A stretch of 64,000 nt of DNA, from NCBI GenBank assembly GCA_016721925.1, contig JADKHE010000004.1, forward strand, positions 197,879 to 261,878, read 5' to 3'. Both the position numbers and the translations under genes were made by a program. The notes beneath the pieces were generated by a model. The model worked only from the letters and a program-made list of their open reading frames with translations, ran no database searches and was not told the origin of the DNA. The stretch comes from Candidatus Skiveiella danica (lineage in GTDB: Bacteria; Pseudomonadota; Gammaproteobacteria; Burkholderiales; Burkholderiaceae_C). Numbering within the stretch: the stretch's first letter is position 1; each line of letters starts with the position of its first letter. This document shows positions 43,583 to 53,540 of this stretch, one piece after another.

Positions 43583-43869
43583 CCCGCCTGAACCTGGTCC
43601 TGCTTGCGGCGGTGGTCGCCAGTGCGCTCTATCTGGTGCATATCCAGTTCGAGTCGCGCCAGCTCTTCGTGCAGATCGACAGGGCGGAAGCCGAAGCGCG
43701 CAAGCTGGCCATCGAGAACGACCGGTTGCAGGTTGAAAAGCGGGCGCAGGCCACGCCGCTGCGCGTCGAGAAACTGGCTCGCGACCAATTGCGCATGCGG
43801 ACCACGACGCCAGCCATTACCCAGTATGTGGCCTTGCCGGTGCCCCAGGCGAGTGAGGCCGTGCGATGA
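43579..43869 (+). CDS. ftsL: Cell division protein FtsL
   Basis: A 96-residue bitopic membrane protein: one transmembrane helix at about residues 4-22 (LNLVLLAAVVASALYLVHI) followed by a periplasmic coiled coil rich in Glu, Ala and Arg (RQLFVQIDRAEAEARKLAIE). It forms a complex with FtsB and FtsQ that activates FtsWI. Sequence is weakly conserved, but size and position between rsmH and ftsI are decisive. It overlaps both neighbours by 4 bases. Confidence 0.93.
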   Translation: MTRLNLVLLAAVVASALYLVHIQFESRQLFVQIDRAEAEARKLAIENDRLQVEKRAQATPLRVEKLARDQLRMRTTTPAITQYVALPVPQASEAVR

Positions 43870-45599
43870 GCAAGAGCGTGCTCTACACGTCCAGCCCCCT
43901 GCTGGCCAGCAAGACGCCGGTCTGGCGCAGCAAGTTCATCGTGGCGGCCATTGCCCTGGGGTTCGTGGGGCTGGCCGGTCGCGCCGCCTACATCCAGGTG
44001 TTCGGCAACGCTTTTTTCCAGCGCCAGGGTGAAGTCCGGTTTGCGCGCACGCTGGAGCTGCCGGCCAATCGCGGACGCATCCTCGACCGCAATGGCCTGA
44101 TCCTGGCCTCCAGCGTCGTGGCGCAGAGCATCTGGGCGATTCCCGAGGACATCGACCGCGACAAGGACAAGCTCCAACAACTGGCCCGACTGCTGTCCAT
44201 GCCCCTGGCAGAACTGAACAAGAAGATCGAAGACGAGGACAAGACCTTTGTATGGCTCAAGCGCCAGGTCGACGAGTCCGTCGCCCAGCAGATCGCCGAG
44301 CTGGGCATCAAGGGCGTCTACCAGCGTCGCGAATACAAGCGCAAGTATCCGGAAGGTGAGGCGGCAGCGCACGTCGTGGGCTTCACCAACGTGGAAAACA
44401 TCGGGCAGGAGGGCGTCGAGCTGGCTTTCGACAAGGAGCTGGCCGGGCGCCCCGGGTCCCGCCGCGTGATCAAGGATCGCCTGGGCCGAGTGGTCGAGGA
44501 CGTCGGCGAACAGGTGCCTCCGGTCGACGGACGTGACCTGCAGCTCAGCATCGACAGCAAGGTCCAGTTCTTTGCGTACCAGAAGCTGCGGGATGCGGTT
44601 CAGGTCAACAAGGCCAAAGCCGGCAGCGTCGTGGTCCTGGATTCGATCACGGGCGAGGTGCTGGCGCTGGCCAATTACCCGAGCTACCAGCCAGAAAAGC
44701 GTCAGAACCTCAGTGGTGAGCAGCTGCGCAACCGCGCGATCACCGACATGTTCGAGCCTGGCTCGACCATGAAGCCGATCACGGTGGCGGCAGCCCTGGA
44801 AGCGGGGCGTGTGACGCCGAACACGGTTATCGAGACCGGCCCGGGGAAGTACAACATCGGCGGCTTCACCATCAGCGACACCCACAACTATGGATCGCTT
44901 TCCGTTGAAGGGGTGATCCAGAAGTCCAGCAACGTTGGGGCGTTGAAGATCTCCCAGAAGATGAGCCCGCGCGAGATGTGGGACGTCTACACCGCGCTGG
45001 GTTACGGCCAGAAGCCCCAGCTCCAGTTCCCAGGGGCCGTGACGGGCCGCCTGCGGCCCTGGAAGACCTGGCGGCCGATCGAACAGGCCACGATGGCCTA
45101 CGGCTACGGGTTGTCCGCCTCGCTGTTCCAGATGGCGCATTCCTACACCGCCTTTGCGCACGAAGGCCAGATCATCCAGACCACGATGCTCAAGAGTGGC
45201 GACCCGGCCAGCGGCGTGAAGGTCTTCTCGCCACAGAACGCGGCCGCCGTGCGCAAGATGCTGCAGATGGCTGCAGGGCCCGGCGGGACGGGGCAGAAGG
45301 CTCAGACGGTGGGGTATTCCGTCGGTGGCAAATCCGGCACGGCCCACAAGCAGGTCGGAAAGGGCTACGCGAGCAACAAATACCGGTCCTGGTTCACCGG
45401 CATGGCGCCGATCGACCAGCCGCGCATCGTCGTGGCGGTCATGATCGACGAGCCCAGTGCCGGGCAGTACTACGGAGGCGCCGTGGCAGCCCCCGTGTTC
45501 AGCGAGGTCGTCCAGCAGACGCTGCGCATGATGGGGGTGCAGCCCGACATGGCAGTCAAGCCGCAGATCGTGGTCCAAGCCGTGGAGGAGTCGTTCTGA
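43866..45599 (+). CDS. ftsI: Septal transpeptidase FtsI (PBP3)
   Basis: A 577-residue class B penicillin-binding protein. One transmembrane helix lies near residues 21-40, followed by the pedestal domain (ELPANRGRILDRNGLILASS). In the transpeptidase domain the nucleophile is Ser in GSTMKPIT (SxxK), with SSN (SxN) and KSGT (KTG-box variant). It cross-links septal peptidoglycan with FtsW. It overlaps ftsL, and murE begins on its stop codon. Confidence 0.96.
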   Translation: MSKSVLYTSSPLLASKTPVWRSKFIVAAIALGFVGLAGRAAYIQVFGNAFFQRQGEVRFARTLELPANRGRILDRNGLILASSVVAQSIWAIPEDIDRDKDKLQQLARLLSMPLAELNKKIEDEDKTFVWLKRQVDESVAQQIAELGIKGVYQRREYKRKYPEGEAAAHVVGFTNVENIGQEGVELAFDKELAGRPGSRRVIKDRLGRVVEDVGEQVPPVDGRDLQLSIDSKVQFFAYQKLRDAVQVNKAKAGSVVVLDSITGEVLALANYPSYQPEKRQNLSGEQLRNRAITDMFEPGSTMKPITVAAALEAGRVTPNTVIETGPGKYNIGGFTISDTHNYGSLSVEGVIQKSSNVGALKISQKMSPREMWDVYTALGYGQKPQLQFPGAVTGRLRPWKTWRPIEQATMAYGYGLSASLFQMAHSYTAFAHEGQIIQTTMLKSGDPASGVKVFSPQNAAAVRKMLQMAAGPGGTGQKAQTVGYSVGGKSGTAHKQVGKGYASNKYRSWFTGMAPIDQPRIVVAVMIDEPSAGQYYGGAVAAPVFSEVVQQTLRMMGVQPDMAVKPQIVVQAVEESF

Positions 45600-47110
45600 T
45601 GCTTCAGTTCGACACTCCGGCGCAAGCGGCGAACTGGCTCGGCGGCCGGGTCACCGGCACCCTTCGCAGCGACAGCCGCCAGGTTCGCGCGGGTGACGGT
45701 TTCATAGCCTGGCCCGGTGCGGCGGTCGACGGCCGCCAGTTTGTCCAAGCGGCCTTGCGTCAGGGCGCCAGTGCCTGCCTGGTCGAGCGCGAGGGCGTCG
45801 AAGCCTTTGACTTTGATGACCCCGCTGTGGCGGCCTATCCGTCGCTCAAGGCGGCCACAGGACCGGTGGCTTCACTCTATTTCGGCCAGCCTTCCGAACA
45901 GATCGATGTTCTGGCCGTGACCGGGACCAATGGGAAGACATCCACCGCATGGTGGCTCGCGCAGGCCTTGTCCCGCCTGGACGCTGCACACGCGCGCACA
46001 TGCGCCGTGGTGGGCACGCTGGGGGCGGGTTGTCCTCCCGATGTCGAAGCCACGGGCATGACGACGCCCGACCCGGTCTTGTTGCAAAGCCAGTTTCGCC
46101 GCTTTGTCGAACAGGGCCTTCGGGCCTGCGCCATCGAGGCGTCTTCCATTGGCGTGGCCGAGCGTCGCCTCGACGGGACGCGCATCAAGGTGGCGATCTT
46201 CACCAACTTCACCCACGACCATCTGGACTACCACGGCTCCATGGCGGCCTACTGGCTGGCGAAAGCCGAGCTGTTTGCCTGGCCGGGCCTTCAGGCCGCC
46301 GTGGTCAACATGGACGATCCCAAGGGCGACAGCATCGTGCGCGCCCTGGCTGGCACTGGCGTCGACCTGTGGACCGTTTCCATTCGGGGTCCCGCCCGCC
46401 TGCAGGCCAGCGATGTGGGCTACGACGCGCAGGGATTGAGTTTCACCGTGGTCGAGGGCCACGCGACGCACCGACTGCAGACCGGTCTGGTCGGCCAGTA
46501 CAACGTGTCCAACCTCTTGGGCGTTCTGGGTGCCATGCGCGCAGTGGGGGTGCCGTTGGGCGCAGCGGTTCGGGCCTGCAGCGCGCTGCCGCCCGTGCCG
46601 GGGCGCATGGATTGCCTTTCGCTGCCGGGGAGACCGCTGGTCGCCGTGGACTACGCCCATACGCCGGATGCGCTTGAAAAGGCCCTTGAAGCGCTACGAC
46701 CGTTGGCGATGCAACGAAAGGGTCGTCTCTGGGTGGTGTTCGGTTGCGGCGGCGATCGTGACGCCGCCAAGCGGCCGCTGATGGGTGCCGTGGCGCAGCA
46801 GGGCGCGGACCGGATCGTCATCACCAGCGACAACCCGCGCTCCGAAGCGCCGATGACCATTATTGGCGACATCCGGCGGGGCTTGCCGGACGGACACGCT
46901 GTCGAGGTGGAAGCGGATCGGGCCCGAGCGATTGCGCTGGCGTTGGAGCAGGCAGCAGACCATGATGTCGTGCTGATCGCGGGCAAGGGGCATGAGGATT
47001 ACCAGGAGACGGCGGGCGTTCGTCGCCCGTTTTCCGACAAGGCCCGCGCGCTCGGCGTGCTGCAGGCCCTTGCGGCGAAGCAAGACCGTGGCGAAAGGGC
47101 GTCGACATGA
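45599..47110 (+). CDS. murE: MurE, UDP-MurNAc-tripeptide synthetase
   Basis: A 503-residue ATP-dependent ligase adding the third peptide residue. The ATP loop is VTGTNGKTSTAWW (about residues 106-118). MTTPDP contacts the UDP-substrate, and the amino-acid pocket motif SDNPRSEAP (DNPR) indicates meso-diaminopimelate as the substrate, agreeing with dapF in this window. The start overlaps the ftsI stop by one base. The C-terminus overlaps murF by 4. Confidence 0.96.
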   Translation: MLQFDTPAQAANWLGGRVTGTLRSDSRQVRAGDGFIAWPGAAVDGRQFVQAALRQGASACLVEREGVEAFDFDDPAVAAYPSLKAATGPVASLYFGQPSEQIDVLAVTGTNGKTSTAWWLAQALSRLDAAHARTCAVVGTLGAGCPPDVEATGMTTPDPVLLQSQFRRFVEQGLRACAIEASSIGVAERRLDGTRIKVAIFTNFTHDHLDYHGSMAAYWLAKAELFAWPGLQAAVVNMDDPKGDSIVRALAGTGVDLWTVSIRGPARLQASDVGYDAQGLSFTVVEGHATHRLQTGLVGQYNVSNLLGVLGAMRAVGVPLGAAVRACSALPPVPGRMDCLSLPGRPLVAVDYAHTPDALEKALEALRPLAMQRKGRLWVVFGCGGDRDAAKRPLMGAVAQQGADRIVITSDNPRSEAPMTIIGDIRRGLPDGHAVEVEADRARAIALALEQAADHDVVLIAGKGHEDYQETAGVRRPFSDKARALGVLQALAAKQDRGERAST

Positions 47111-48534
47111 ACGCCATGGCCATGATGACCCTGCAGCAGGCACAGCACTGGATTCCTTCCGGACGCCTCGTGGGAGACGCGACGGTTGCCATATCACGTG
47201 TCCATACCGATACCCGCACGCTGGAGCCGGGTGACCTCTTTGTCGCGCTGCGCGGTGAACGGTTCGACGGGGGGCAGTTCCTGGCCCAGGCCGCGAGCCA
47301 GGGCGCAGTTGCGGCCCTCTGCGAGCCCGCTTCGCAGGATCTGCTTGCCGAGGCTGGTTTGCCCGGCATGATCGTTCCCGACGCCAAGGCTGCGCTGGGC
47401 GCCCTGGCATCCGGGTGGCGCAAGCAATTCAGCCTGCCATTGATCGCGGTGACGGGCAGCAATGGCAAAACCACCGTGACACAGATGATCGCAGCGATCC
47501 TGCGAGCCTGGAAGGGCGAGGGTGCGCTGGCCACCCAGGGCAACTTCAACAACGACATCGGGGTGCCACTGACTCTGCTGCGCCTGCGCGCCGCGCATGA
47601 GGCCGCGGTTGTCGAGATGGGCATGAACCACCCGGGCGAAATTGCCCTGCTGGCGGGCATGACGGCGCCCACCGTTGCCCTGGTCAACAACGCCCAGCGC
47701 GAGCACCTGGAGTACATGGCGACCGTCGAGGCCGTCGCCCGCGAAAACGGCAGCGTCATCGAATCCCTTGGCGCGCAAGGCGTTGCCGTTTTTCCGGCCG
47801 ACGATTCTTTTGCCCCGCTGTGGTCCGAGCTTTGCGGTCAGCGCAGGCGCCTGACGTTCTCCGATGCAGTCGAGGAGGGGCTGGGCGACGTGCGAGGGCA
47901 TGGGGACTGGCAGGACGGCGCCTGGAGTGTGACGGCCCGCACGCCGGAGGGCAGTCTGAATTTCCGCCTGGGCATCGCGGGGCGGCACAACGTTCGCAAC
48001 GCCTTGGCGGCTGCGAGCTGCGCACTCGCCGCGGGGGTGTCTCTGGACGCGATCCGCGCAGGCCTCCAGGCTTTTGAGGCTGTCAAGGGGCGATCCCGGG
48101 CCTTCAGCGTCGCGCTGGCCGGTCGCCGCGTCACGGTGGTCGACGACACCTACAACGCCAACCCGGATTCGGTTCGCGCTGCGATCGAGGTTCTCGCCGA
48201 GTTGCCGGCGCCGAGGCTGCTCGTGCTGGGTGACATGGGCGAAGTGGGCGACCAGGGTCCCTCATTTCATGCCGAGATGGGTGCGCTGGCGCGCGATCGC
48301 GGCCTGGAACAGGTGTTCACCCTGGGCAATCAATCGGTTCACGCCGCGCGGCAATGCGCAGGCGCACGTCATTTCGAAGACATGCCAGCGGTGCTGGCCG
48401 CTGTTCGCGGCGCCGCCCCCGGCGTTTCCAGCATTCTCGTCAAGGGATCCCGTTTCATGAAGATGGAGCGGGTGGTGGAAGCCATCATTCAGTTCGCGCA
48501 GGAACAACAAGGGGGGGCCGTCCATGCTGCCTAG
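47107..48534 (+). CDS. murF: MurF, UDP-MurNAc-pentapeptide synthetase
   Basis: A 475-residue ligase that adds D-Ala-D-Ala (supplied by Ddl) to UDP-MurNAc-tripeptide. The ATP loop is VTGSNGKTTVTQM, the central motif VEMGMNHPGEI, then NNAQREHLEYM and VDDTYNANPDS. A cytoplasmic enzyme, it overlaps murE by 4 bases and mraY by 11 bases. Confidence 0.96.
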   Translation: MNAMAMMTLQQAQHWIPSGRLVGDATVAISRVHTDTRTLEPGDLFVALRGERFDGGQFLAQAASQGAVAALCEPASQDLLAEAGLPGMIVPDAKAALGALASGWRKQFSLPLIAVTGSNGKTTVTQMIAAILRAWKGEGALATQGNFNNDIGVPLTLLRLRAAHEAAVVEMGMNHPGEIALLAGMTAPTVALVNNAQREHLEYMATVEAVARENGSVIESLGAQGVAVFPADDSFAPLWSELCGQRRRLTFSDAVEEGLGDVRGHGDWQDGAWSVTARTPEGSLNFRLGIAGRHNVRNALAAASCALAAGVSLDAIRAGLQAFEAVKGRSRAFSVALAGRRVTVVDDTYNANPDSVRAAIEVLAELPAPRLLVLGDMGEVGDQGPSFHAEMGALARDRGLEQVFTLGNQSVHAARQCAGARHFEDMPAVLAAVRGAAPGVSSILVKGSRFMKMERVVEAIIQFAQEQQGGAVHAA

Positions 48535-49702
48535 CCTGGCCCAGTGGCTGCAGACGCTTTCGCCCGAATTCGGATTCTTCCGGGTCTTCCAGTATCTGAC
48601 CTTCCGTGCGGTGATGGCGGCGCTGACGGCCCTTCTGATCGGACTGATCGCCGGGCCACCCGTGATTCGCCGTTTGACGGCGCTCAAGATCGGACAGCCG
48701 ATCCGCGGCTATGCCATGGAAACCCATCTCAGCAAGAGCGGAACGCCGACGATGGGCGGTGTCCTGGTCCTGCTGGCGATCGCCATCGCGACGCTGTTAT
48801 GGACCGACCTGACCAACCGGTTCGTCTGGATCGTCCTGCTGGTGACGCTCGGTTTTGGCGCCATCGGCTGGGTGGACGACTGGCGCAAGGTCGTGAACAA
48901 GGATCCGGAGGGCATGCGCTCGCGCGAGAAATACTTCTGGCAGTCGGTGATCGGTTTGCTGGCAGCGCTCTACCTGGTCTTCAGCATTTCCGAGAACTCC
49001 AACATGCGCGTGCTGGAGCTGTTTTTCAATTGGGTGCGGTCCGGCTTTGACGTCAACCTGCCGCCCAAGGCCGGTTTGATGGTGCCGTTCTTCAAGGAAA
49101 TCAGTTACCCCTTGGGGGTGCTCGGCTTTGTCGTGCTGACCTATCTCGTCATCGTGGGCTCCAGCAATGCCGTGAACCTTACGGACGGTCTGGACGGCCT
49201 GGCGATCATGCCGGTGGTGATGGTTGGCTCCGTGCTGGGGCTCTTCGCGTATGTGACCGGAAGTGCGGTCTTCTCGCGCTATCTCTTCCTGCCGCACATT
49301 GCCGGGGCGGGCGAGCTGCTGATTTTCTGCGCCGCGATGGCGGGCGCCGGCCTGGCCTTCCTGTGGTTCAACACGCATCCGGCACAGGTCTTCATGGGTG
49401 ACGTCGGCGCGCTGGCGCTGGGGGCTGCCCTGGGCACCGTCGCGGTGATCGTGCGCCAGGAGATCGTGCTGGCGATCATGGGCGGCATTTTTGTGGTCGA
49501 GGCCCTGTCGGTCATGCTGCAGGTGTCCTACTTCAAGTACACCAAACGCAGGTATGGCGCCGGGCGCCGCATCCTGAAGATGGCGCCACTGCACCATCAT
49601 TTCGAGAAAAGCGGCTGGAAGGAAACGCAGGTCGTCGTGCGTTTCTGGATCATCACCATGCTGCTGTGCCTGGTGGGTCTGTCGACCCTGAAGCTGAGAT
49701 AG
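48524..49702 (+). CDS. mraY: MraY, phospho-MurNAc-pentapeptide transferase
   Basis: A 392-residue integral membrane enzyme that makes lipid I on undecaprenyl phosphate. About ten transmembrane helices are present. Motifs: SKSGTPTMGGVLVL, GWVDDWRK with the catalytic DD, NAVNLTDGLDGLA, and MAPLHHHFEKSGWKE with the HHH triad. It overlaps murF, with GGGGGG just upstream as ribosome-binding site. Confidence 0.96.
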   Translation: MLPSLAQWLQTLSPEFGFFRVFQYLTFRAVMAALTALLIGLIAGPPVIRRLTALKIGQPIRGYAMETHLSKSGTPTMGGVLVLLAIAIATLLWTDLTNRFVWIVLLVTLGFGAIGWVDDWRKVVNKDPEGMRSREKYFWQSVIGLLAALYLVFSISENSNMRVLELFFNWVRSGFDVNLPPKAGLMVPFFKEISYPLGVLGFVVLTYLVIVGSSNAVNLTDGLDGLAIMPVVMVGSVLGLFAYVTGSAVFSRYLFLPHIAGAGELLIFCAAMAGAGLAFLWFNTHPAQVFMGDVGALALGAALGTVAVIVRQEIVLAIMGGIFVVEALSVMLQVSYFKYTKRRYGAGRRILKMAPLHHHFEKSGWKETQVVVRFWIITMLLCLVGLSTLKLR

Positions 49703-49705
49703 GCC

Positions 49706-51223
49706 ATGAACCTGCTTCGCGATCAGGACGTCCTCATTCTCGGACTCGGGGCCTCGGGCCTGGCCATGGCGCGCTGGTGCGCGCGCTGCGGTGCGCGGGT
49801 GCAGGTTGCCGATACCCGCGAGGACCCGCCCGGCCTGCAGGCACTGCGCAACGACATTCCCGACGCCCGCTTCCTCAGCGGCCCCCTGGAAGCTGGCCTG
49901 GTGGAGGGAACGCCGGTGCGCGCGGTGTTCCGCAGCCCCGGCCTTGCGCCCGCATCGGTGGCCGGGGTGGATCAGGCCGCGCAGGCTGCGGGCCTGTGGA
50001 ACGGTGGCGAGTTGAGCCTTTTCTCCCAGGCGCTGGCGGATCTGGCGGAAAACCGCGGCTACCGCCCTCAGGTGCTGGGCATTACGGGCACGAACGGAAA
50101 GACCACCGTCACCGCGCTGACCGGACAACTGGTGCGGCGAGCCGACAAGTCGGTCGTGGTGGCCGGAAACATCGGCCCGACCCTGTTGGACTCTCTCTCA
50201 TCCTGTCTGGATGCGGACGCATTGCCCGACGTCTGGGTGTTGGAGCTGTCCAGTTTCCAGCTCGACAGTTGCAGCAGCTTCGAGCCCACCGCCGCAACAG
50301 TGCTGAACCTGACGCAGGATCACCTCGACTGGCACGGGAGCATGCAGGCCTATGCTGCCGCGAAGGCCAAGGTCTTTGGCCAGCAGGGGCTGATGATCCT
50401 GAACCGCGACGATCCGCTGGTGATGGCCATGCGACCCGCGCCGGTGCGCGCGCGACTCCAGCGGCCGGTGGAGCGCGCCATGGTGACCTTTGGTGGCGAC
50501 ATGCCACATCGCCCCGGTGATTACGGGATCGAAATGGTCAATGGCATGGCCTGGCTGGTGCGCGCGCTGGAGGCCGACGAAACGCGGCGCCGACGCAAGG
50601 ACGACGTCGAGGAGCTCTACATCCAGCGGCTGATGCCCGCCGATGCCCTGCGTATCCGCGGTCGCCACAATGCGTTGAACGCCCTGGCGGCATTGGCACT
50701 GGCCGGGGCAGCAGGCTGCAGCCTGGCCTCCATGCTGTTCGGTCTGCGCGAATACCGGGGCGAGCCGCACCGGGTCGAGTCCGTGGGGGTGGTTCAGGAC
50801 ATCGAATATTTCGACGACAGCAAGGGCACCAACGTGGGCGCCACGGCCGCTGCCCTCATCGGCCTTGGCGCGGAGCGCCGGCTGGTGCTCGTCCTCGGTG
50901 GCGAGGGCAAGGGGCAGGACTTCACACCCCTGGTCGACCCGGTGACGCGCCATGCGCGGGCCGTGGTGCTCATCGGTCGCGACGCGCCCTTGCTGAGGGC
51001 GGCGCTGGAAAACACCGGCGTGCCCTTGCTGGACGCCGACTCGATGGCAGATGCGGTTCGCCAGGCGCGCCAGTGCGCCCGTGCCGGCGATGCGGTGCTG
51101 ATGTCGCCGGCTTGCGCCAGTTTCGACATGTTTCGCAACTACGAGCACCGCGCCGAAGCTTTTCGCGCAGCCGTGATCGAGCTTGCCGATGCGGCCGGCG
51201 TCGAACTGGAGGGCGCGGCATGA
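49706..51223 (+). CDS. murD: MurD, UDP-MurNAc-L-alanine:D-glutamate ligase
   Basis: A 505-residue ligase adding D-glutamate. N-terminal Rossmann-like domain with LILGLGASGLAMARW; ATP loop ITGTNGKTTVTAL (about residues 127-139); then LELSSFQLD and LNLTQDHLDWHGSM; RGRHNALNALAA and the C-terminal DDSKGTNVGAT. It is longer than the E. coli enzyme (438), with an insertion around ALEADETRRRRKDDVEELYIQRL, which is usual in Burkholderiales. It overlaps ftsW by 4. Confidence 0.95.
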   Translation: MNLLRDQDVLILGLGASGLAMARWCARCGARVQVADTREDPPGLQALRNDIPDARFLSGPLEAGLVEGTPVRAVFRSPGLAPASVAGVDQAAQAAGLWNGGELSLFSQALADLAENRGYRPQVLGITGTNGKTTVTALTGQLVRRADKSVVVAGNIGPTLLDSLSSCLDADALPDVWVLELSSFQLDSCSSFEPTAATVLNLTQDHLDWHGSMQAYAAAKAKVFGQQGLMILNRDDPLVMAMRPAPVRARLQRPVERAMVTFGGDMPHRPGDYGIEMVNGMAWLVRALEADETRRRRKDDVEELYIQRLMPADALRIRGRHNALNALAALALAGAAGCSLASMLFGLREYRGEPHRVESVGVVQDIEYFDDSKGTNVGATAAALIGLGAERRLVLVLGGEGKGQDFTPLVDPVTRHARAVVLIGRDAPLLRAALENTGVPLLDADSMADAVRQARQCARAGDAVLMSPACASFDMFRNYEHRAEAFRAAVIELADAAGVELEGAA

Positions 51224-52479
51224 GCTTCGGCCAAGGTTTCAGCCGGTGGATGGGTGGCGTGCGAGGGGCGGGGACGGCCGCCGAGATCCTGCCGGTGCGC
51301 CTGGGGGTGCCTGAGGTGGGGCGGGGCGCGGCAACTCAGGCCCGGCTGCCCGGCTTCGACCAAGGGCTGGTCTGGGTGGTCGTGGCCTTGCTGGCATTCG
51401 GACTGGTCATGGTCTATTCGGCGTCGATTGCGATGCCAGACAACCCGAAGTTCGCACGCTACGCGCACACCCACTTCCTCACGCGACACACGTTGTCGCT
51501 GGTGATGGCGTTCGTGGTGGCCTTGCTGGCCTTTCAAGTGCCGTTGTCAACCTGGGAAAAGGTGGCGCCGTGGCTGTTCGTGGTGTCGCTGATCCTCCTG
51601 ATGGCGGTGCTGATCCCGCACGTGGGCAAAGGCGTCAACGGCGCGCGCCGCTGGATTTCACTGGGGGTCATGAACTTCCAGCCCTCCGAACTGGCCAAAC
51701 TCGCGGTGGTGCTGTATGCGGCCGATTACATGGTGCGCAAGATGGAGGTCAAGGAGCGTTTCTTCCGCGCGGTGCTTCCCATGGGCGCAGCCGTGGCTGT
51801 GGTCGGCCTGTTGCTGCTCGCCGAGCCCGACATGGGCGCGTTCATGGTGATTGCCGTGATCGCGATGGGCATCCTGTTCCTTGGCGGCGTCAATGCGCGC
51901 ATGTTCTTCCTGATCGCGGCAATCCTGATCGTGGCCTTCGGGCTGATGATCATGATGTCCGATTGGCGGCGCGAGCGCATCTTTGCCTACCTTGACCCGT
52001 GGAGCGAGAAACACGCGCTGGGCAAGGGCTACCAGCTGTCCCATTCGCTGATTGCCATCGGACGGGGCGAAATCTGGGGCGTCGGCCTGGGCGGCAGCGT
52101 CGAAAAGCTGCACTGGTTGCCGGAAGCGCACACCGACTTCCTGCTCGCGGTGATCGGCGAGGAATTCGGCCTCATCGGCGTGCTGTGCGTGATCGGCCTT
52201 TTTCTCTGGCTGACCCGCCGCATCATGCACATCGGCCGTCAGGCAATCGCGCTCGACCGGGTCTTCCCCGGCCTGGTGGCGCAGGGCGTCGGCATCTGGG
52301 TGGGATTTCAGGCCTTCATCAACATGGGCGTGAACCTCGGGGCGCTGCCGACCAAGGGCCTGACGCTGCCGTTCATGAGCTACGGCGGCTCGGCCATCCT
52401 GATCAATCTGGTCGCTGTGGCTGTCGTCCTGCGTGTCGATGTCGAGAACCGGCAACTCATGCGGGGAGGGCGCGTATGA
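51220..52479 (+). CDS. ftsW: FtsW, septal peptidoglycan polymerase
   Basis: A 419-residue SEDS membrane protein with about ten transmembrane helices after a polar N-terminus of 45 residues. Motifs: MVYSASIAM, NGARRWISLGVMNFQPSELAK with the conserved region around the catalytic site, and GLTLPFMSYGGSAILINL at the end. It polymerises lipid II at the septum together with FtsI. ATGA overlaps join it to murD and murG. Confidence 0.96.
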   Translation: MSFGQGFSRWMGGVRGAGTAAEILPVRLGVPEVGRGAATQARLPGFDQGLVWVVVALLAFGLVMVYSASIAMPDNPKFARYAHTHFLTRHTLSLVMAFVVALLAFQVPLSTWEKVAPWLFVVSLILLMAVLIPHVGKGVNGARRWISLGVMNFQPSELAKLAVVLYAADYMVRKMEVKERFFRAVLPMGAAVAVVGLLLLAEPDMGAFMVIAVIAMGILFLGGVNARMFFLIAAILIVAFGLMIMMSDWRRERIFAYLDPWSEKHALGKGYQLSHSLIAIGRGEIWGVGLGGSVEKLHWLPEAHTDFLLAVIGEEFGLIGVLCVIGLFLWLTRRIMHIGRQAIALDRVFPGLVAQGVGIWVGFQAFINMGVNLGALPTKGLTLPFMSYGGSAILINLVAVAVVLRVDVENRQLMRGGRV

Positions 52480-53540
52480 GCGCGAAGTGCGCCCTGATCA
52501 TGGCCGGCGGCACCGGGGGCCACATCTTCCCCGGCCTGGCCGTGGCGCAGGCCCTGCATGAGCGGGGCTGGCGCGTGCATTGGCTGGGAACGCCCGGCGG
52601 GATGGAGAGCCAGATCGTGCCGCCGCGGGGCTTTGCCTTCGAGGGCATTGATTTTGCGGGGGTTCGCGGCAAAGGCCTGGTCACTCTGGCGCTGCTTCCG
52701 TTGCGCCTGCTCAAGGCGTTCTGGCAGAGCCTGCAGGTGGTGCGACGGGTGCGGCCCGACGTGCTGGTCGGGCTCGGTGGCTATGTCACATTCCCAGGGG
52801 GGCTCATGGGTGTGCTGCTCGGCAAGCCGCTGGTGCTGCACGAGCAGAACTCGGTGGCCGGCATGGCCAACAAGGTGCTGGCAGGCATCGCCGATCGCAT
52901 CTTCACGGCGTTTCCCGACGTGCTGAAGAAGGCGCAATGGGTCGGCAATCCGCTGCGCACGGCGTTCACGCAGCAGCCGGCGCCAGCGCAACGGTTTGCC
53001 GGACGCAGCGGACCGCTGCGGCTGCTGGTCGTCGGTGGCAGTCTGGGCGCCAAGGCGCTCAACGAGGTGGTGCCGAAGGCGTTGGCCTTGTTGCCGCTCG
53101 CACAGCGGCCGCGGGTCGTGCATCAGAGCGGCGCGCGGCAGATCGATGCATTGCGGGCCGGATACGCTGAGGCCGGTGTCGATGCGGAACTCACGCCCTT
53201 CATCGACGACACCGCCCCGGCGTTTGCCGAAGCCGACCTGATCGTCTGCCGCGCGGGCGCCAGCACGGTGACCGAAATCGCCGCCGTGGGTGCTGCTGCG
53301 CTGTTCGTTCCTTTCCCGTTTGCGGTCGACGATCACCAGACCACCAATGCGTCTTTCCTGGTGGACCAGGGCGGCGGCTGGCTGATCCAGCAGAGCGAAC
53401 TGAGCCCGGAGCGTCTGGCGCGCATGCTGCAGGAAACCGCGCGCCCGGAACTGCTGCGGCGCGCCCAGAAGGCGTGGGATCTGCGCAAGACCGACGCCAC
53501 CCGCGACGTGGTGGCTGCCTGTGAGGAACTGGCGAAATGA
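52476..53540 (+). CDS. murG: MurG, lipid II synthase
   Basis: A 354-residue glycosyltransferase attaching GlcNAc to lipid I. The family start MAGGTGGHIFPGLAVAQAL is at residues 8-26, LVGLGGYVTFPGG in the acceptor domain, HEQNSVAGMANKVLA, then VVGGSLGAKALNEVVP and the UDP-GlcNAc site ICRAGASTVTEIAAVG. It is a peripheral inner-membrane protein. It overlaps ftsW and murC by 4 bases each. Confidence 0.96.
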   Translation: MSAKCALIMAGGTGGHIFPGLAVAQALHERGWRVHWLGTPGGMESQIVPPRGFAFEGIDFAGVRGKGLVTLALLPLRLLKAFWQSLQVVRRVRPDVLVGLGGYVTFPGGLMGVLLGKPLVLHEQNSVAGMANKVLAGIADRIFTAFPDVLKKAQWVGNPLRTAFTQQPAPAQRFAGRSGPLRLLVVGGSLGAKALNEVVPKALALLPLAQRPRVVHQSGARQIDALRAGYAEAGVDAELTPFIDDTAPAFAEADLIVCRAGASTVTEIAAVGAAALFVPFPFAVDDHQTTNASFLVDQGGGWLIQQSELSPERLARMLQETARPELLRRAQKAWDLRKTDATRDVVAACEELAK